The notes beneath the pieces were generated by a model, which made no database searches, was not told the origin of the DNA, and was given only the letters and a program-made list of their open reading frames with translations. The position numbers were made by a program, and so were the translations under genes. A stretch of DNA of 64,000 nt, from NCBI RefSeq assembly GCF_043195105.1, contig NZ_JBAFWO010000005.1. One strand, given 5' to 3'. Position 1 is the stretch's first letter. Each line of letters starts with the position of its first letter. The DNA is from NCEH01 sp002257205. GTDB lineage: Bacteria; Pseudomonadota; Alphaproteobacteria; Rhizobiales; Xanthobacteraceae. Below are positions 39,195-49,048 of the stretch, piece by piece.

Positions 39195-40019
39195 TCAGCT
39201 TTCCCAGAAGCCCGGCCGGGCTTCTTCCAGTACCCCGCCGAGCCGCACCGCCGCGACCTTCACGGCGAGCCCGGTGCGGTCGTCGCTCTCCACCGCAAGA
39301 CCCGAAAGGCTAGCCGGGCCGGAGGCCGGCTCGAAGCGGCCGGAGCCGATCTTGCGCGTGAAGCGCCGCAAGGGCTCCTCCTTCTCCATGCCGATCACCC
39401 CGTCATAGGCGCCGCACATGCCGACATCGGTGCAGAACGCCGTGCCGCCGGAGAGGATGCGGTGATCGGCGGTCGGCACATGGGTGTGCGTTCCCACGAC
39501 AAGCGTAGCGCGGCCGTCGCAATAATGGCCGAACGCCTGTTTCTCGCTGGTGGTCTCGGCGTGGAAGTCGATCACCGCCGCATCCACCATATGGCCGAGT
39601 TCCGCGCCTTCCAGCACCCGGTCGAGGGCCGCGAACGGGTCGTCCAGCGGGTCCATGAAGGTGCGGCCCATGATGTTTGCCACCAGCACGCGGGCGCCGT
39701 TCTTGGCTTCCACCAGGATGGCGCCGCGCCCCGGCGTGCCGGCGGGATAATTCGCCGGACGCACCAAGCGGTCCACCCGCTCGATGAACACCAGGGCCTC
39801 GCGCTGATCGAAGGCGTGGTTGCCGAGGGTGACGGCATCGGCCCCGGCGGCACGGAAATCCTCATAGATCGCTTCGGTGATGCCGAAGCCGCCGGCGGCG
39901 TTCTCGCCATTCACCACCACCAGATCCAATTGCCATTGGGCGATCAGGCCCGGCAGGCGGGAGGTCAGGGCCTCGCGGCCGGGCCGGCCCACCACATCGC
40001 CCAGGAACAGAATACGCAT
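39195..40019 (-). CDS. TIGR00282/YmdB-type metallophosphoesterase
   Basis: The protein has 274 residues. Metal-ligand motifs are MRILFLGDVVGRPGR, VNGENAAGGFG, TLGNHAFDQ and GTHTHVPTADHRIL. The family includes YmdB, a cyclic-nucleotide phosphodiesterase. It sits 1 bp from the cyclo-ligase gene and before yebC, an order common in this group of bacteria. The substrate in this organism is not known. Confidence 0.9.
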   Translation of the reverse strand: MRILFLGDVVGRPGREALTSRLPGLIAQWQLDLVVVNGENAAGGFGITEAIYEDFRAAGADAVTLGNHAFDQREALVFIERVDRLVRPANYPAGTPGRGAILVEAKNGARVLVANIMGRTFMDPLDDPFAALDRVLEGAELGHMVDAAVIDFHAETTSEKQAFGHYCDGRATLVVGTHTHVPTADHRILSGGTAFCTDVGMCGAYDGVIGMEKEEPLRRFTRKIGSGRFEPASGPASLSGLAVESDDRTGLAVKVAAVRLGGVLEEARPGFWES

Positions 40020-40020
40020 A

Positions 40021-40689
40021 TTAACCGCCGCAGAGAAAAAGCCCCGCCTCCGTTATCATCCCGTCCACCCTCTCGTCATGGGGCTCTTCGGGCACGCAGG
40101 GCACTTCCTGGCAGGAAAACGCATAGCCGAAGGCCCGCACCGGGCCGCGCGCGCGCAATCCGGCAAGCGTGCGGTCGTAATGGCCCGCGCCATAGCCGAT
40201 GCGGTAGCCGCGCCCATCGAACGCCGCGAGCGGCACCATGAGCGCCTGCGGCACCACCTCGGGCGCGTCTGACGAAGGGGTGGGGATGCGATAGGCGCCC
40301 GCAAGCTCAAGCACGTCGCCCGCCTGCCAGCGGCGGAACAGCAAGGGTTCGTCCCGGCTCAGCACCACCGGCAAGGCGACGATCGCGCCTGCATCCCACA
40401 GCAAGGCGGCGAGCGGGGCGGTGTCGATTTCATCGCGGAACGGCGCGAACACGGCGACCGAATGGCCCCGCACGTCTTCAAGCAGCGACATGGCGTGGAG
40501 CGCGGCGCGCTGGGAGGCGTGGGAGCGTGCCTCTTCTCCCATGGCGGTGCGGCGGGCGAGCGCCGTGCGGCGCAGGGCCGCCTTTTCTTCCTGCCGAGCA
40601 GCCGCGTCCTGTTTCGACGCGGGATCATCCGCGCCGACGGCTCTCGTGCCTGACGGGGAAGGTCGGGAAGCGGAAGGCGAAAAGATCAT
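40021..40689 (-). CDS. fthC: 5-formyltetrahydrofolate cyclo-ligase
   Basis: The protein has 222 residues. The ATP-binding and folate motifs are present: KAALRRTALARRTAM, VAVFAPFRDEIDT, and the C-terminal GRGYRIGYGAGHYDRTLA. It converts 5-formyl-THF to 5,10-methenyl-THF. It lies directly after the 6S RNA, the arrangement known from ssrS-ygfA in many bacteria, so both may be on one primary transcript. A Ser/Pro/Ala leader of about 35 residues precedes the conserved fold, so a later start is possible. Confidence 0.92.
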   Translation of the reverse strand: MIFSPSASRPSPSGTRAVGADDPASKQDAAARQEEKAALRRTALARRTAMGEEARSHASQRAALHAMSLLEDVRGHSVAVFAPFRDEIDTAPLAALLWDAGAIVALPVVLSRDEPLLFRRWQAGDVLELAGAYRIPTPSSDAPEVVPQALMVPLAAFDGRGYRIGYGAGHYDRTLAGLRARGPVRAFGYAFSCQEVPCVPEEPHDERVDGMITEAGLFLCGG

Positions 40690-40704
40690 GTGCGGAGCCG
40701 CAAA

Positions 40705-40858
40705 AGCCGTCGGAGGTCGATCCCGGGAAACCTACAGCGTAGGTGGGCGCCGTGTGTCCAAGCCCAGGGGCGAGGTCAGGAACAGCTCCCTTAAGGATCG
40801 ATAAGGCCCCGGGGAATGTTCTCCTAACGAACCCCACAGCCCCGCCGATTGAATGTAG
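40705..40858 (-). ncRNA. ssrS: 6S RNA
   Basis: The gap between zapA and fthC is the classic site of 6S RNA. Read on the minus strand it has the expected pattern: GGGGTTCGTTAGG and CCCCGGGGCC on the 5' side of the central bubble, AAGGGAGCTGTTCC and CTGACCTCGCCCC on the 3' side, and the small hairpin CCTACGCTGTAGG. It would bind housekeeping RNA polymerase as an open-promoter mimic. Ends are approximate. I judged this from pattern and position, without a covariance search. Confidence 0.75.
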
Positions 40859-40948
40859 GCCCGCCGCGCCCCGCGCGCCAGAGGCGGTTTGAAATTTACC
40901 CAGATAACAAAACCGCGCGCCGCACCCGAACCGCCGCGCCGGGGCGGG

Positions 40949-41332
40949 TCAGCCCATGCCGACATTGGCGGTGGGCGCCGGGCCGACTTCGCGGGCGAGC
41001 TTTTCCAGGCGCTCGGCCACCTCGTCGATGGAGCGGGCGACGGCTTCCTCGCTTGCCTCCATGCGGGCGAGCGCGGAGGCGCGGGCATCGCGCTGGCCCT
41101 CGATGTCGCTTTCCAGCGCGCGGATGCGGTTGCGCGCCTCGGCCAGTTCGTCGGCGATGGTGACAGCGGCCATGACGGTGAGGCGCTGATCGCCGATCTC
41201 GCCGAAGGCGGTGCGCAATTGGGCGATGCGACTGTCGATGTCGCGCGCGAGGCGGATGAGATGCTCTTCCTGCCCCTCGTCGCAGGCCATGCGATAATAG
41301 CGGCCGGCGATGGTGACGCTGACTTGCGCCAT
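40949..41332 (-). CDS. zapA: Cell division protein ZapA
   Basis: The protein has 127 residues. The opening MAQVSVTIAGRYYRMACDEG and the following EEHLIRLARDIDSRI are typical of ZapA, with a C-terminal coiled coil (LAEARNRIRALESDIEGQR). It binds FtsZ filaments and tightens the Z ring. It begins 1 bp after the DUF4164 gene and is followed by 6S RNA. Confidence 0.92.
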   Translation of the reverse strand: MAQVSVTIAGRYYRMACDEGQEEHLIRLARDIDSRIAQLRTAFGEIGDQRLTVMAAVTIADELAEARNRIRALESDIEGQRDARASALARMEASEEAVARSIDEVAERLEKLAREVGPAPTANVGMG

Positions 41333-41333
41333 A

Positions 41334-41636
41334 TTATCCGCCGTGGGTCGCGAGCACGTCGCGGATCGTGCTCATGGCCACATCGAGGCGCCGCGTGACC
41401 TCCTGGGCCACCTCGCCCAGCTCCGCCACCTTCTCGCGCGCGCCGTCCAGCTCCTCGGCGAGGCGGGCGCGGTCATTGCCCATGGCATGGAGCTGCGCCA
41501 GCAAGGCCTGCTGATGGCGATCGGCATCGCGCCGCCGCTCCAGGGCGTCGGTCAAGGCATCAAGCGCGGCGTGCAGGCGCTGCGTTGCCGTTTCGATGGG
41601 TCCAGTCTCGGCCGGGCGTTGCTTCAAGGCGTACAT
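41334..41636 (-). CDS. DUF4164 coiled-coil protein
   Basis: The protein has 100 residues and is almost all helix (ETATQRLHAALDALTDALER, LAEELDGAREKVAELGEVA). Small DUF4164 proteins stand in front of zapA in many Hyphomicrobiales. The ATG at 41636 is chosen because the frame upstream is a long antisense shadow of the divergent DUF3828 gene. A role with ZapA at the division site is a guess from position only. Confidence 0.75.
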   Translation of the reverse strand: MYALKQRPAETGPIETATQRLHAALDALTDALERRRDADRHQQALLAQLHAMGNDRARLAEELDGAREKVAELGEVAQEVTRRLDVAMSTIRDVLATHGG

Positions 41637-41775
41637 GAAATTCGAGTGTAGCTGAATCGGCGCGAAAACAGAGCCGTCTTGCCACTTGTCAACGGGAATT
41701 AGGGCGAGCAAGAGACCGCTGGCCCGCCGGCAGGGCGAAACCCGCCGCGAACCGGGCCGAAATGACGCAGAATGC

Positions 41776-41821
41776 GATGGGGGCAGGACGCCATGGGTGG
41801 GGACGCGATGGGTGGGGACGC
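41776..41821 (+). repeat. Three imperfect 15-bp tandem units
   Basis: GATGGGTGGGGACGC is repeated at about 15-bp spacing. Two units are nearly exact and one upstream unit is diverged. It lies just before the DUF3828 gene, in the divergent gap towards DUF4164. Confidence 0.6.
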
Positions 41822-41867
41822 GATGGGCGAAACGGGGAATGGCGGCGCACGGGGCGTCGGGCGGTGC

Positions 41868-42401
41868 ATGACGGCAATGGCGGGGCGCGCCCTGCTGGTG
41901 ATGGCCGCCGTTCTGGTCGCGGCCTGGGCGCACGCTGTTCCCGCGGCGGCGCAGGGCGCCAAGCCCACGCCCGCCTCGGCCCAAGGGGGCCAACCCGACC
42001 AGACGCCGGATGCCGTGGTGCGCGCGCTCTACCAGCATTATTTCGACACCGCCCCGGAGACGGTGGTGAGCTTCGACTATAGCGATCCCGCGACCGCGAA
42101 GTCCTATTTCGACCCGGCCCTGGCGAAGCTGATGGTGGCGGACGCCAAGCGGGCCGCGCCGCACCTCGATTTCGACCCCTTCATCGATGGGCAGGATTTC
42201 GAACTCTCCCCGGTCACCTACCAGACCAAGACGGTCTCGCGCGGCGAGGCGCTGGTGACGGCGCAATTCCTGAATTTCGACGAGACCAAGTCGATCGTCT
42301 TCAAGGTGGTGCGTACCGGCGCCGGCTGGCGCATCGCGGATGTGCAATGGGGCGGCGGGCGGGAGACGCTGCGCGCGCTGCTGGCCAAGGCGGGGAAATA
42401 A
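41868..42401 (+). CDS. Exported DUF3828-like protein
   Basis: The protein has 177 residues. ATG at 41868 (MTAMAGRALLVMAAVLVAAW) gives a clean signal peptide ending PAAAQ, and ATG at 41877 is equally usable. The mature part (DAVVRALYQHYFDTAPE, FDPFIDGQDFELSPV, WRIADVQWGGG) fits the DUF3828 fold, whose members are periplasmic and of unknown role. The reading from 41772 would add a repeat-coded GDAMG leader and is not favoured. It stands alone before transketolase. Confidence 0.7.
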   Translation: MTAMAGRALLVMAAVLVAAWAHAVPAAAQGAKPTPASAQGGQPDQTPDAVVRALYQHYFDTAPETVVSFDYSDPATAKSYFDPALAKLMVADAKRAAPHLDFDPFIDGQDFELSPVTYQTKTVSRGEALVTAQFLNFDETKSIVFKVVRTGAGWRIADVQWGGGRETLRALLAKAGK

Positions 42402-42678
42402 ACCTGCGACATTATCGGCGCGATGACGCCGGCGGCGGCCGGGCCGGTCCGGCGTGCCGCGCTGCGGGAAAAAATGCCTTTGCGAACAAATGGCAACACG
42501 CGCGCAGCGCCCGGGCGCGACCATCCGGCGCGGCCCGCGCGGGGCCCGATCCCTTGACCTGCGACTTCCGCTGCGTTTGACACCCCGGGCAGCGCTGCTA
42601 TCACTGCCGCGCCGCGGCATCTGCCGCTTGGCTCTTGTTGCCCATAAAGGCGCCCCCGGCGCCGGAGACCTGCCCCGC

Positions 42679-44667
42679 ATGTCCAGTCGCGAACGCCATG
42701 ACCGCATGGCCAACGCCATCCGCTTCCTCGCCATCGATGCCGTGGAAGCCGCGAATTCCGGTCATCCCGGCCTGCCCATGGGCGCCGCCGACATCGCCAC
42801 GGTCCTGTTCTCCGACATCATCAAGTTCGATCCCGCCGACCCGAAATGGCCGGACCGCGACCGCTTCGTGCTCTCCGCCGGCCACGGCTCCATGCTGCTC
42901 TATGCCTTGCTGCACCTGCTCGGCGTGGAGGGCGTGAGCATCGAGGAGATCAAGAAGTTCCGCCAGCTGGGTTCGCTCACCCCCGGTCATCCGGAAAACT
43001 TCATCACCCCCGGCATCGAGACCACCACCGGCCCGCTCGGCCAGGGCATCTCCACCGCGGTCGGCATGGCAATGGGCGAACGCCTGATGGCGGCCCGCTT
43101 CGGCCGCGACGTGGTGGACCATTATACCTATGTGCTCGCCTCCGACGGCGATCTGATGGAGGGCATCAGCCAGGAGGCCATCGACCTCGCCGGCCATATG
43201 AAGCTCTCCAAGCTGATCGTGATGTGGGACGACAACCGCATCTCCATCGACGGCGCGACCTCGATTTCCGGCTCGACCGACCAGCTCGCCCGCTTCGCCG
43301 CCTCCAATTGGGCGACGACGCGCGTGGACGGGCATGATCCGGTCGCCATCCGCGCCGCGCTCGAAGCTGCCAAGACCTCGGACCGGCCGACCCTGATCGC
43401 CTGCCGCACGGTCATCGGCTTCGGTTCCCCCGCCAAGGCGGGTTCGGAAAAGGCCCATGGCTCGCCGCTCGGCGCCGCCGAGATTGCCGCGACCCGCGCC
43501 GCGCTCGGCTGGGAAGCCGGCCCGTTCGAAATCCCGGACGATGCGCGCGCCGCTTGGGCGGAAGCCGCCGCCCGCAGCACCTCCGCCCGCAGCGCCTGGG
43601 CCGAGCGCCTCGCCGCCTTGCCCGCCGCCGACAAGGCCGAGTTCGAACGCCGCGTCGCCGGCACCCTCCCGCCCGCGCTCGACGCGGCGGTGAAGGCCGC
43701 CAAGGCCAAGGCTGTGGCCGACGGCGGCGCGGTCGCGACCCGCAAGTCCTCGGAAATCGTGCTGGACGCTTTGACCCCGGTGGTGCCGGAAATGCTCGGC
43801 GGCTCGGCCGATCTCACCGGCTCCAACAACACCCGCGCCAAGGGCATGAAGGCGATTTCGCCGAACGATTTCGCCGGCACCTTCGTGCATTGGGGCGTGC
43901 GCGAGCACGGCATGGCCGCCGCCATGAACGGGCTGGCCTTGCACGGCGGCATCATTCCCTATTCCGGCACCTTCCTGGTGTTTTCGGATTATTCCCGCCC
44001 CGCGATCCGCCTCGCGGCGCTGATGGGGACGCAGGCGATCCACGTGCTGACGCATGATTCCATCGGCCTCGGCGAAGATGGTCCCACCCACCAGCCGGTG
44101 GAGCACCTCGCGGCCCTGCGCGCCATTCCCGGCCTGCTGGTGCTGCGCCCGGCCGATACGGTGGAGACGGCGGAAGCCTGGGAGATCGCGCTGAAGGCCA
44201 AGGACCGGCCGAGCGCGCTCATCCTCTCGCGCCAGAACCTGCCGATCCTGCGCCAGGCGGACGATGCCAACCGCTCGGCGGAAGGCGCCTATGAGATCAG
44301 CCCGGCCTCGGGCGCGGCGCAGGTCTCGCTGTTCGCCACGGGTTCTGAAGTCTCGCTCGCGGTCGAGGCGCAGAAGCTGCTGGAAGCCCAGGGCGTTCCC
44401 ACCCGCGTGGTGTCGGTGCCCTCGTTCGAGCTGTTCCTCGCCCGCCCGGCGGCGGAACGTCGCGCGGTGGTCGGCGATGCGCCGGCCAAGGTCGGCATCG
44501 AAGCCGCTATCCGCATGGGCTGGGACGCGATCATCGGCTCGGATGCCGCCTTCATCGGCATGAGCAGCTTCGGGGCCAGTGCGCCCGCGAAGGAACTCTA
44601 CAAGCATTTTGGCATTACGGCTGAGGCCGTGGTTGCCGCGGCCTTGGCGCAGCTGCGCCAGGATTGA
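42679..44667 (+). CDS. tkt: Transketolase
   Basis: The protein has 662 residues from the ATG at 42679. Thiamine-diphosphate and substrate motifs are [33 protein letters not shown], the YGGTFL-type [12 protein letters not shown] and [18 protein letters not shown]. It exchanges two-carbon units between pentose- and glycolytic phosphates. It leads the tkt-gap-pgk-fba cluster, with 171 bp to gap. Confidence 0.97.
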   Translation: MSSRERHDRMANAIRFLAIDAVEAANSGHPGLPMGAADIATVLFSDIIKFDPADPKWPDRDRFVLSAGHGSMLLYALLHLLGVEGVSIEEIKKFRQLGSLTPGHPENFITPGIETTTGPLGQGISTAVGMAMGERLMAARFGRDVVDHYTYVLASDGDLMEGISQEAIDLAGHMKLSKLIVMWDDNRISIDGATSISGSTDQLARFAASNWATTRVDGHDPVAIRAALEAAKTSDRPTLIACRTVIGFGSPAKAGSEKAHGSPLGAAEIAATRAALGWEAGPFEIPDDARAAWAEAAARSTSARSAWAERLAALPAADKAEFERRVAGTLPPALDAAVKAAKAKAVADGGAVATRKSSEIVLDALTPVVPEMLGGSADLTGSNNTRAKGMKAISPNDFAGTFVHWGVREHGMAAAMNGLALHGGIIPYSGTFLVFSDYSRPAIRLAALMGTQAIHVLTHDSIGLGEDGPTHQPVEHLAALRAIPGLLVLRPADTVETAEAWEIALKAKDRPSALILSRQNLPILRQADDANRSAEGAYEISPASGAAQVSLFATGSEVSLAVEAQKLLEAQGVPTRVVSVPSFELFLARPAAERRAVVGDAPAKVGIEAAIRMGWDAIIGSDAAFIGMSSFGASAPAKELYKHFGITAEAVVAAALAQLRQD

Positions 44668-44838
44668 GCCGCACGGGGCTGTTTTAAGGAGCACCGTGCC
44701 CTTCCCGGAGGGTGCGAGGCTCCAACCGGATCGGGCGACGCGCAAGCGGGGCCTCACGAATGACGCGGCGCGCGGGCGCGGCGTCTTGAATGGTCAAGAT
44801 ATGGCCTCGGCCTGAAGGGTCGGCCAATGGAGGATGAC

Positions 44839-45846
44839 ATGACGGTGAAGGTGGCCATCAACGGTTTCGGTCGTATCGGGCGCAACGTGCTGCGCGCCAT
44901 CATCGAATCGGGCCGCACCGACATCCAGGTCGTCGCCATCAACGACCTCGCCCCGGTGGAAACCAACGCCCATCTGCTGCGCTTCGACAGCGTGCACGGC
45001 CGCTTCCCCGCCCAGGTGGTGGTGGATGGCGACACGATCGATTGCGGCCAGGGCAAGATCAAGGTGACCGCCGTGCGCGATCCCGCGCAGCTGCCCCACA
45101 AGGAGCTGGGCGTCGACATCGCGCTCGAATGCACCGGCATCTTCGCCAGCAAGGAAAAGGCCTCGGCCCATCTGACCGCCGGCGCCAGGCGCGTGCTGGT
45201 CTCGGCCCCGGCGGAAGGCGCCGACATCACGGTGGTCTATGGCGTCAACCACGAGAAGCTCGCGGCCGAGCATTTCGTGGTCTCCAACGCCTCCTGCACC
45301 ACCAATTGCCTCGCCCCGGTGGCGAAGGTGCTGAACGACGCGGTCGGCATCCAGCACGGCTTCATGACCACGGTGCACTCCTACACCAACGACCAGCCCT
45401 CGCTGGACCAGGTGCACAAGGACCTGTACCGCGCCCGCGCCGCCGCGCTCTCCATGATCCCGACCTCCACCGGCGCCGCCAAGGCGGTGGGCCTGGTGCT
45501 GCCGGAGCTGAACGGCAAGCTGGACGGCGTCTCGATCCGCGTGCCGACCCCGAACGTCTCGGTGATCGACCTGAAGTTCGTCGCCAAGCGCGCGACCACG
45601 GTGGCCGAGATCAACGAGGCCATCAAGCGCGCCGCCGAGAACGAATTGAAGGGCGTGCTGAACTATACGCTGGCCCCCAACGTCTCCATCGACTTCAACC
45701 ACGATCCCCATTCCTCCACCTTCCATATGGACCAGACCAAGGTGATGGACGGCACGCTGGTGCGCATTCTCTCCTGGTACGACAATGAATGGGGCTTCTC
45801 GAACCGCATGGCGGATACGGCGGTGGCCTTGGGAAAGCTGGGCTGA
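44839..45846 (+). CDS. gap: Glyceraldehyde-3-phosphate dehydrogenase
   Basis: The protein has 335 residues from ATG 44839, with GGAGG upstream. The NAD loop is [14 protein letters not shown], the active-site Cys is in [13 protein letters not shown], and [11 protein letters not shown] is near the end. It links glyceraldehyde-3-phosphate and 1,3-bisphosphoglycerate. pgk follows after 24 bp, so these two are surely co-transcribed. Confidence 0.97.
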   Translation: MTVKVAINGFGRIGRNVLRAIIESGRTDIQVVAINDLAPVETNAHLLRFDSVHGRFPAQVVVDGDTIDCGQGKIKVTAVRDPAQLPHKELGVDIALECTGIFASKEKASAHLTAGARRVLVSAPAEGADITVVYGVNHEKLAAEHFVVSNASCTTNCLAPVAKVLNDAVGIQHGFMTTVHSYTNDQPSLDQVHKDLYRARAAALSMIPTSTGAAKAVGLVLPELNGKLDGVSIRVPTPNVSVIDLKFVAKRATTVAEINEAIKRAAENELKGVLNYTLAPNVSIDFNHDPHSSTFHMDQTKVMDGTLVRILSWYDNEWGFSNRMADTAVALGKLG

Positions 45847-45870
45847 CCGGCGGCTGAGGGAGGCATCATC

Positions 45871-47085
45871 ATGACCGCCATCGCCGACGCCGACATCACC
45901 GCTTTCCGCACGCTGGACGATGCGGACCTGGCCGGAAAGACCGTGCTGGTCCGGGTCGATCTCAACGTCCCCATGGATGGGGACCGGGTCACCGACGACA
46001 CCCGCATCCAGGCCATCATGCCGACGGTGCGGGACATCACCCGCGGCGGCGGGCGGGCGATCCTGCTCTCCCATTTCGGCCGTCCCAAGGGCCGCGACGA
46101 GAGCCAGTCCCTCGGCGCCGTCATGCCGGCGGTGCGCGAGCGGCTCGGCGCGGCGGTGGGCTTCGTGCACGACTGCGTCGGCCCGGAGGCGGAGGACGCA
46201 GTCGCCAGCCTGCCGGCGGGCGGCGTGCTGGTGCTGGAAAACACCCGCTTCCATGCCGGCGAGGAAAAGAACGCGGCCGATTTCATCGGCGCCCTCGCCA
46301 AGCTGGGCGATCTCTATGTGAACGACAGCTTCTCCACCGCCCATCGCTCCCACGCCTCCACCGAGGGCCTGGCCCACAAGCTGCCAGCCTATGCCGGTCG
46401 CGCCATGCAGAGCGAGATCGAGGCCCTCACCAAGGCGCTGGAAGCGCCCGAGCGCCCCGTGCTCGCGGTGGTGGGCGGCGCCAAGGTCTCCACCAAGCTG
46501 GAATTGCTGGGCAATCTCTGCCGCAAGGTGGACGTGCTGGTGATCGCCGGCGGCATGGCCAACACCTTCCTCGCCGCGCAGGGCCACACGGTGGGCAAGT
46601 CGCTGTGCGAGCATGATCTCGCCGCAACCGCGCGCGATATTCTGGAAAACGCCAAGGCGCGCGGCTGCGAGATCGTGCTTCCGGTGGATGTGGTGGTGGC
46701 GAAGACCTTCGCCGCCCACGCGCCCCATCGCATTGCCGATATCGATGATGTGGCCGCCGACGAGATGATCCTCGATGCCGGCCCGGCCACGATCGAGCTG
46801 GTCAAGCGCAAGCTCGGCACGGTCAAGACGGTGGTGTGGAACGGCCCGTTCGGCGCGTTCGAGCTGGCGCCGTTCGATGCGGCGACGGTGGCGGTCGCGC
46901 AGGCTGTCGGCAAGGCCACCCGCGAGGGGCGGCTGATCTCGGTCGCCGGTGGCGGCGACACGGTGGCGGCGCTGAACCACGCCGGAGCGGCCGACGACTT
47001 CTCCTATGTCTCGACCGCCGGCGGCGCGTTCCTGGAATGGCTGGAAGGCAAGTCGCTACCTGGGGTCGAGGCGCTGCGCCGCTGA
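45871..47085 (+). CDS. pgk: Phosphoglycerate kinase
   Basis: The protein has 404 residues. [45 protein letters not shown] and the C-terminal nucleotide loop [11 protein letters not shown] are all present. It makes ATP and 3-phosphoglycerate from 1,3-bisphosphoglycerate. It lies between gap and the class I aldolase. Confidence 0.97.
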   Translation: MTAIADADITAFRTLDDADLAGKTVLVRVDLNVPMDGDRVTDDTRIQAIMPTVRDITRGGGRAILLSHFGRPKGRDESQSLGAVMPAVRERLGAAVGFVHDCVGPEAEDAVASLPAGGVLVLENTRFHAGEEKNAADFIGALAKLGDLYVNDSFSTAHRSHASTEGLAHKLPAYAGRAMQSEIEALTKALEAPERPVLAVVGGAKVSTKLELLGNLCRKVDVLVIAGGMANTFLAAQGHTVGKSLCEHDLAATARDILENAKARGCEIVLPVDVVVAKTFAAHAPHRIADIDDVAADEMILDAGPATIELVKRKLGTVKTVVWNGPFGAFELAPFDAATVAVAQAVGKATREGRLISVAGGGDTVAALNHAGAADDFSYVSTAGGAFLEWLEGKSLPGVEALRR

Positions 47086-47158
47086 GGCGTGTTTGCTAAA
47101 ATCGGTTCCAGGGTCAAATCGGCCGCGAAAAGCGGCTTCTCAGATGGGTGGACTTAAG

Positions 47159-48184
47159 ATGATGACGGCTGAGCTTGACGCGATCGCGCAGAAAATGGTG
47201 GCCGGCGGCAAGGGCATCCTGGCCGCAGACGAGAGCACCAGCACCATCAAGAAGCGGTTCGACGCCATTGGCGTCGAGAACACCGAGGACAATCGCCGCG
47301 ATTATCGCGAACTGATGTTCCGCACCAAGGAAGCGATGCAGGATTATATCTCCGGCGTCATCCTGTTCGACGAGACCATCCGCCAGAAGGCCAAGGACGG
47401 CACGCCCCTGGTGCAGATCATCCAGGACGCCGGCGCGCTGCCCGGCATCAAGGTGGACGCGGGCGCCAAGCCCCTCGCCTTCTGCCCCGGCGAGACCATC
47501 ACCGAGGGTCTCGACGGCCTCGGCGGCCGGCTGAAGGAGTATTACGCCCTCGGCGCCCGGTTCGCGAAATGGCGCGCGGTGATCGACATCGGCGCCGGCA
47601 TCCCGAGCTATACCGCCCTGCGCGCCAATGCCCATGCGCTCGCCCGCTATGCGGCCCTGTGCCAGGAAAACAAGATCGTCCCGATCGTCGAGCCGGAAGT
47701 GCTGATGGACGGCGATCACGGCATCGACCGCTGCTATGAAGTCACCGAATGGGTCCTCAAGACCGTGTTCGAGGAGCTGTATTATCAGCGCGTGCGCCTG
47801 GAAGGCATGGTGCTGAAGCCCAATATGATCGTGCCGGGCAAGAAGGCCCGCACCCAGGCTTCGGTGGAGGAAGTCGCGGAAAAGACAGTGCGCGTGCTCA
47901 AGAGCTGCGTGCCGTCCGCGGTGCCGGGCATCGCCTTCCTCTCCGGCGGCCAGGCGGACGAGGACGCCACCGCCCATCTCGACGCCATGGTGAAGCTGGG
48001 CGGCCTGCCCTGGAAGCTCACCTATTCCTACGGCCGCGCGCTCCAGGCCGCGCCGCAGAAGGCGTGGTCCGGCAAGGCGGAAAATGTCGGCGCCGCCCAG
48101 GCCGCCTTCACCCATCGCGCGCGCATGAATTCGCTCGCCGCCCTCGGCCAGTGGTCCAGCGCGCAGGAACAGAAGGCCGCCTGA
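47159..48184 (+). CDS. fba: Class I fructose-bisphosphate aldolase
   Basis: The protein has 341 residues. GKGILAADESTSTIKKRFD, VDAGAKPLAF, VEPEVLMDGDH and the Schiff-base Lys in EGMVLKPNMIVPG mark a class I (Lys-dependent, metal-free) aldolase rather than the class II enzyme. I use ATG 47159; ATG 47162 is adjacent and ATG 47144 is possible. It closes the glycolytic cluster and is followed by a strong terminator. Confidence 0.95.
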   Translation: MMTAELDAIAQKMVAGGKGILAADESTSTIKKRFDAIGVENTEDNRRDYRELMFRTKEAMQDYISGVILFDETIRQKAKDGTPLVQIIQDAGALPGIKVDAGAKPLAFCPGETITEGLDGLGGRLKEYYALGARFAKWRAVIDIGAGIPSYTALRANAHALARYAALCQENKIVPIVEPEVLMDGDHGIDRCYEVTEWVLKTVFEELYYQRVRLEGMVLKPNMIVPGKKARTQASVEEVAEKTVRVLKSCVPSAVPGIAFLSGGQADEDATAHLDAMVKLGGLPWKLTYSYGRALQAAPQKAWSGKAENVGAAQAAFTHRARMNSLAALGQWSSAQEQKAA

Positions 48185-48203
48185 GCCTTCATGTCCCGAT
48201 GTG

Positions 48204-48236
48204 AAAGGCCCGTCCCCCGCCGGGGGCGGGCCTTTT
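48204..48236 (+). terminator. Rho-independent terminator after fba
   Basis: A GC-rich hairpin with arms GGCCCGTCCCCC and GGGGGCGGGCC, joined by a very short loop, is followed by TTTTT. It ends the tkt-gap-pgk-fba transcript. Confidence 0.85.
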
Positions 48237-48421
48237 TCGTGCCGCGCGGGGGGCGGTGAAGAGGGGCGATGAGGAGGGGCGATGCGGGCAGGAAACGCCT
48301 TCGCGACCCCTTCAGCGGCGGGCGGCCCTTGCTTTTTTCCGCCCGCGTGCTCTAGCCATCCTGCACGGCCATATTTCCTCGGCCGTGTTTTCGCCCGTTT
48401 CTTGGCAGACCGATCGGACCC

Positions 48422-49048
48422 ATGTCGAATACGCAACAGGCGCAGGGCGCCCGGCTCATGCTGATCCTTCCCGCCGCGCCGGCCCTTGGCCGCAGCGCCG
48501 TCGCCGCGCGGGTGCGCGCCGGAGACATGGCCGCCGTCATCGCCCGCATGGGCGAGGGCAAGGGCGAACGCGAGCGGCTGCGCGGCCTGATGGCCCCGGT
48601 CCAGGAGGCGGACGCCGCCCTGATCGTCGATGGACGCGCCGACGTGGCGATCGACATCGACACCGACGGCGCCCATCTCTCCAGCGTCGCGGCGCTGAAG
48701 AAAGCCATTGGCACCCTCAAGCCGGCGCGGATCGCGGGGGCTGGCGGCCTCACCTCGCGCCACGACGCCATGGAGGCGGGAGAGGCCGGCGCCGATTATG
48801 TGATGTTCGGCGGCTGGGAGGCGGATGCCCCCCCGTTCGAGGAGGTGCTCGACATGATCGCCTGGTGGGCGGAAGTGTTCGAGGTGCCCTGCGTGGGCGT
48901 CGCCACCTCGGCCGAGGAGGCGGAGCAACTGGCGCGCGCCGGGGCCGATTTCGTCGCCTTGTCCGGCGATTGGATTACCGGGGCCGAGGCCGAGGCTCGC
49001 ATCGCCGAAATCGCCGCCCGCATCGCCGCCGTGGAGCGCGCGCCTTGA
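48422..49048 (+). CDS. ThiE-like (thiamine phosphate synthase family) protein, degenerate
   Basis: This 208-residue TIM-barrel protein is of the TMP-synthase/TenI type: AALIVDGRADVAIDIDTDGA, RIAGAGGLTSRHDA, GADYVMFGGW and GVATSAEEAEQLARAGADFV. The substrate-binding motif after the second strand, normally HLGQED, reads HLSSVA here, and the N-terminal signature is also altered. It may therefore not make thiamine phosphate. No other thi gene or TPP riboswitch is nearby. Its stop overlaps the TTG start proposed for the next gene. Confidence 0.75.
   Translation: MSNTQQAQGARLMLILPAAPALGRSAVAARVRAGDMAAVIARMGEGKGERERLRGLMAPVQEADAALIVDGRADVAIDIDTDGAHLSSVAALKKAIGTLKPARIAGAGGLTSRHDAMEAGEAGADYVMFGGWEADAPPFEEVLDMIAWWAEVFEVPCVGVATSAEEAEQLARAGADFVALSGDWITGAEAEARIAEIAARIAAVERAP

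Noticed and set aside
48237..48421. TPP riboswitch before the ThiE-like gene
   Set aside because: No THI-box motif such as CTGAGA or ACCTGATC-like text was found in the leader.
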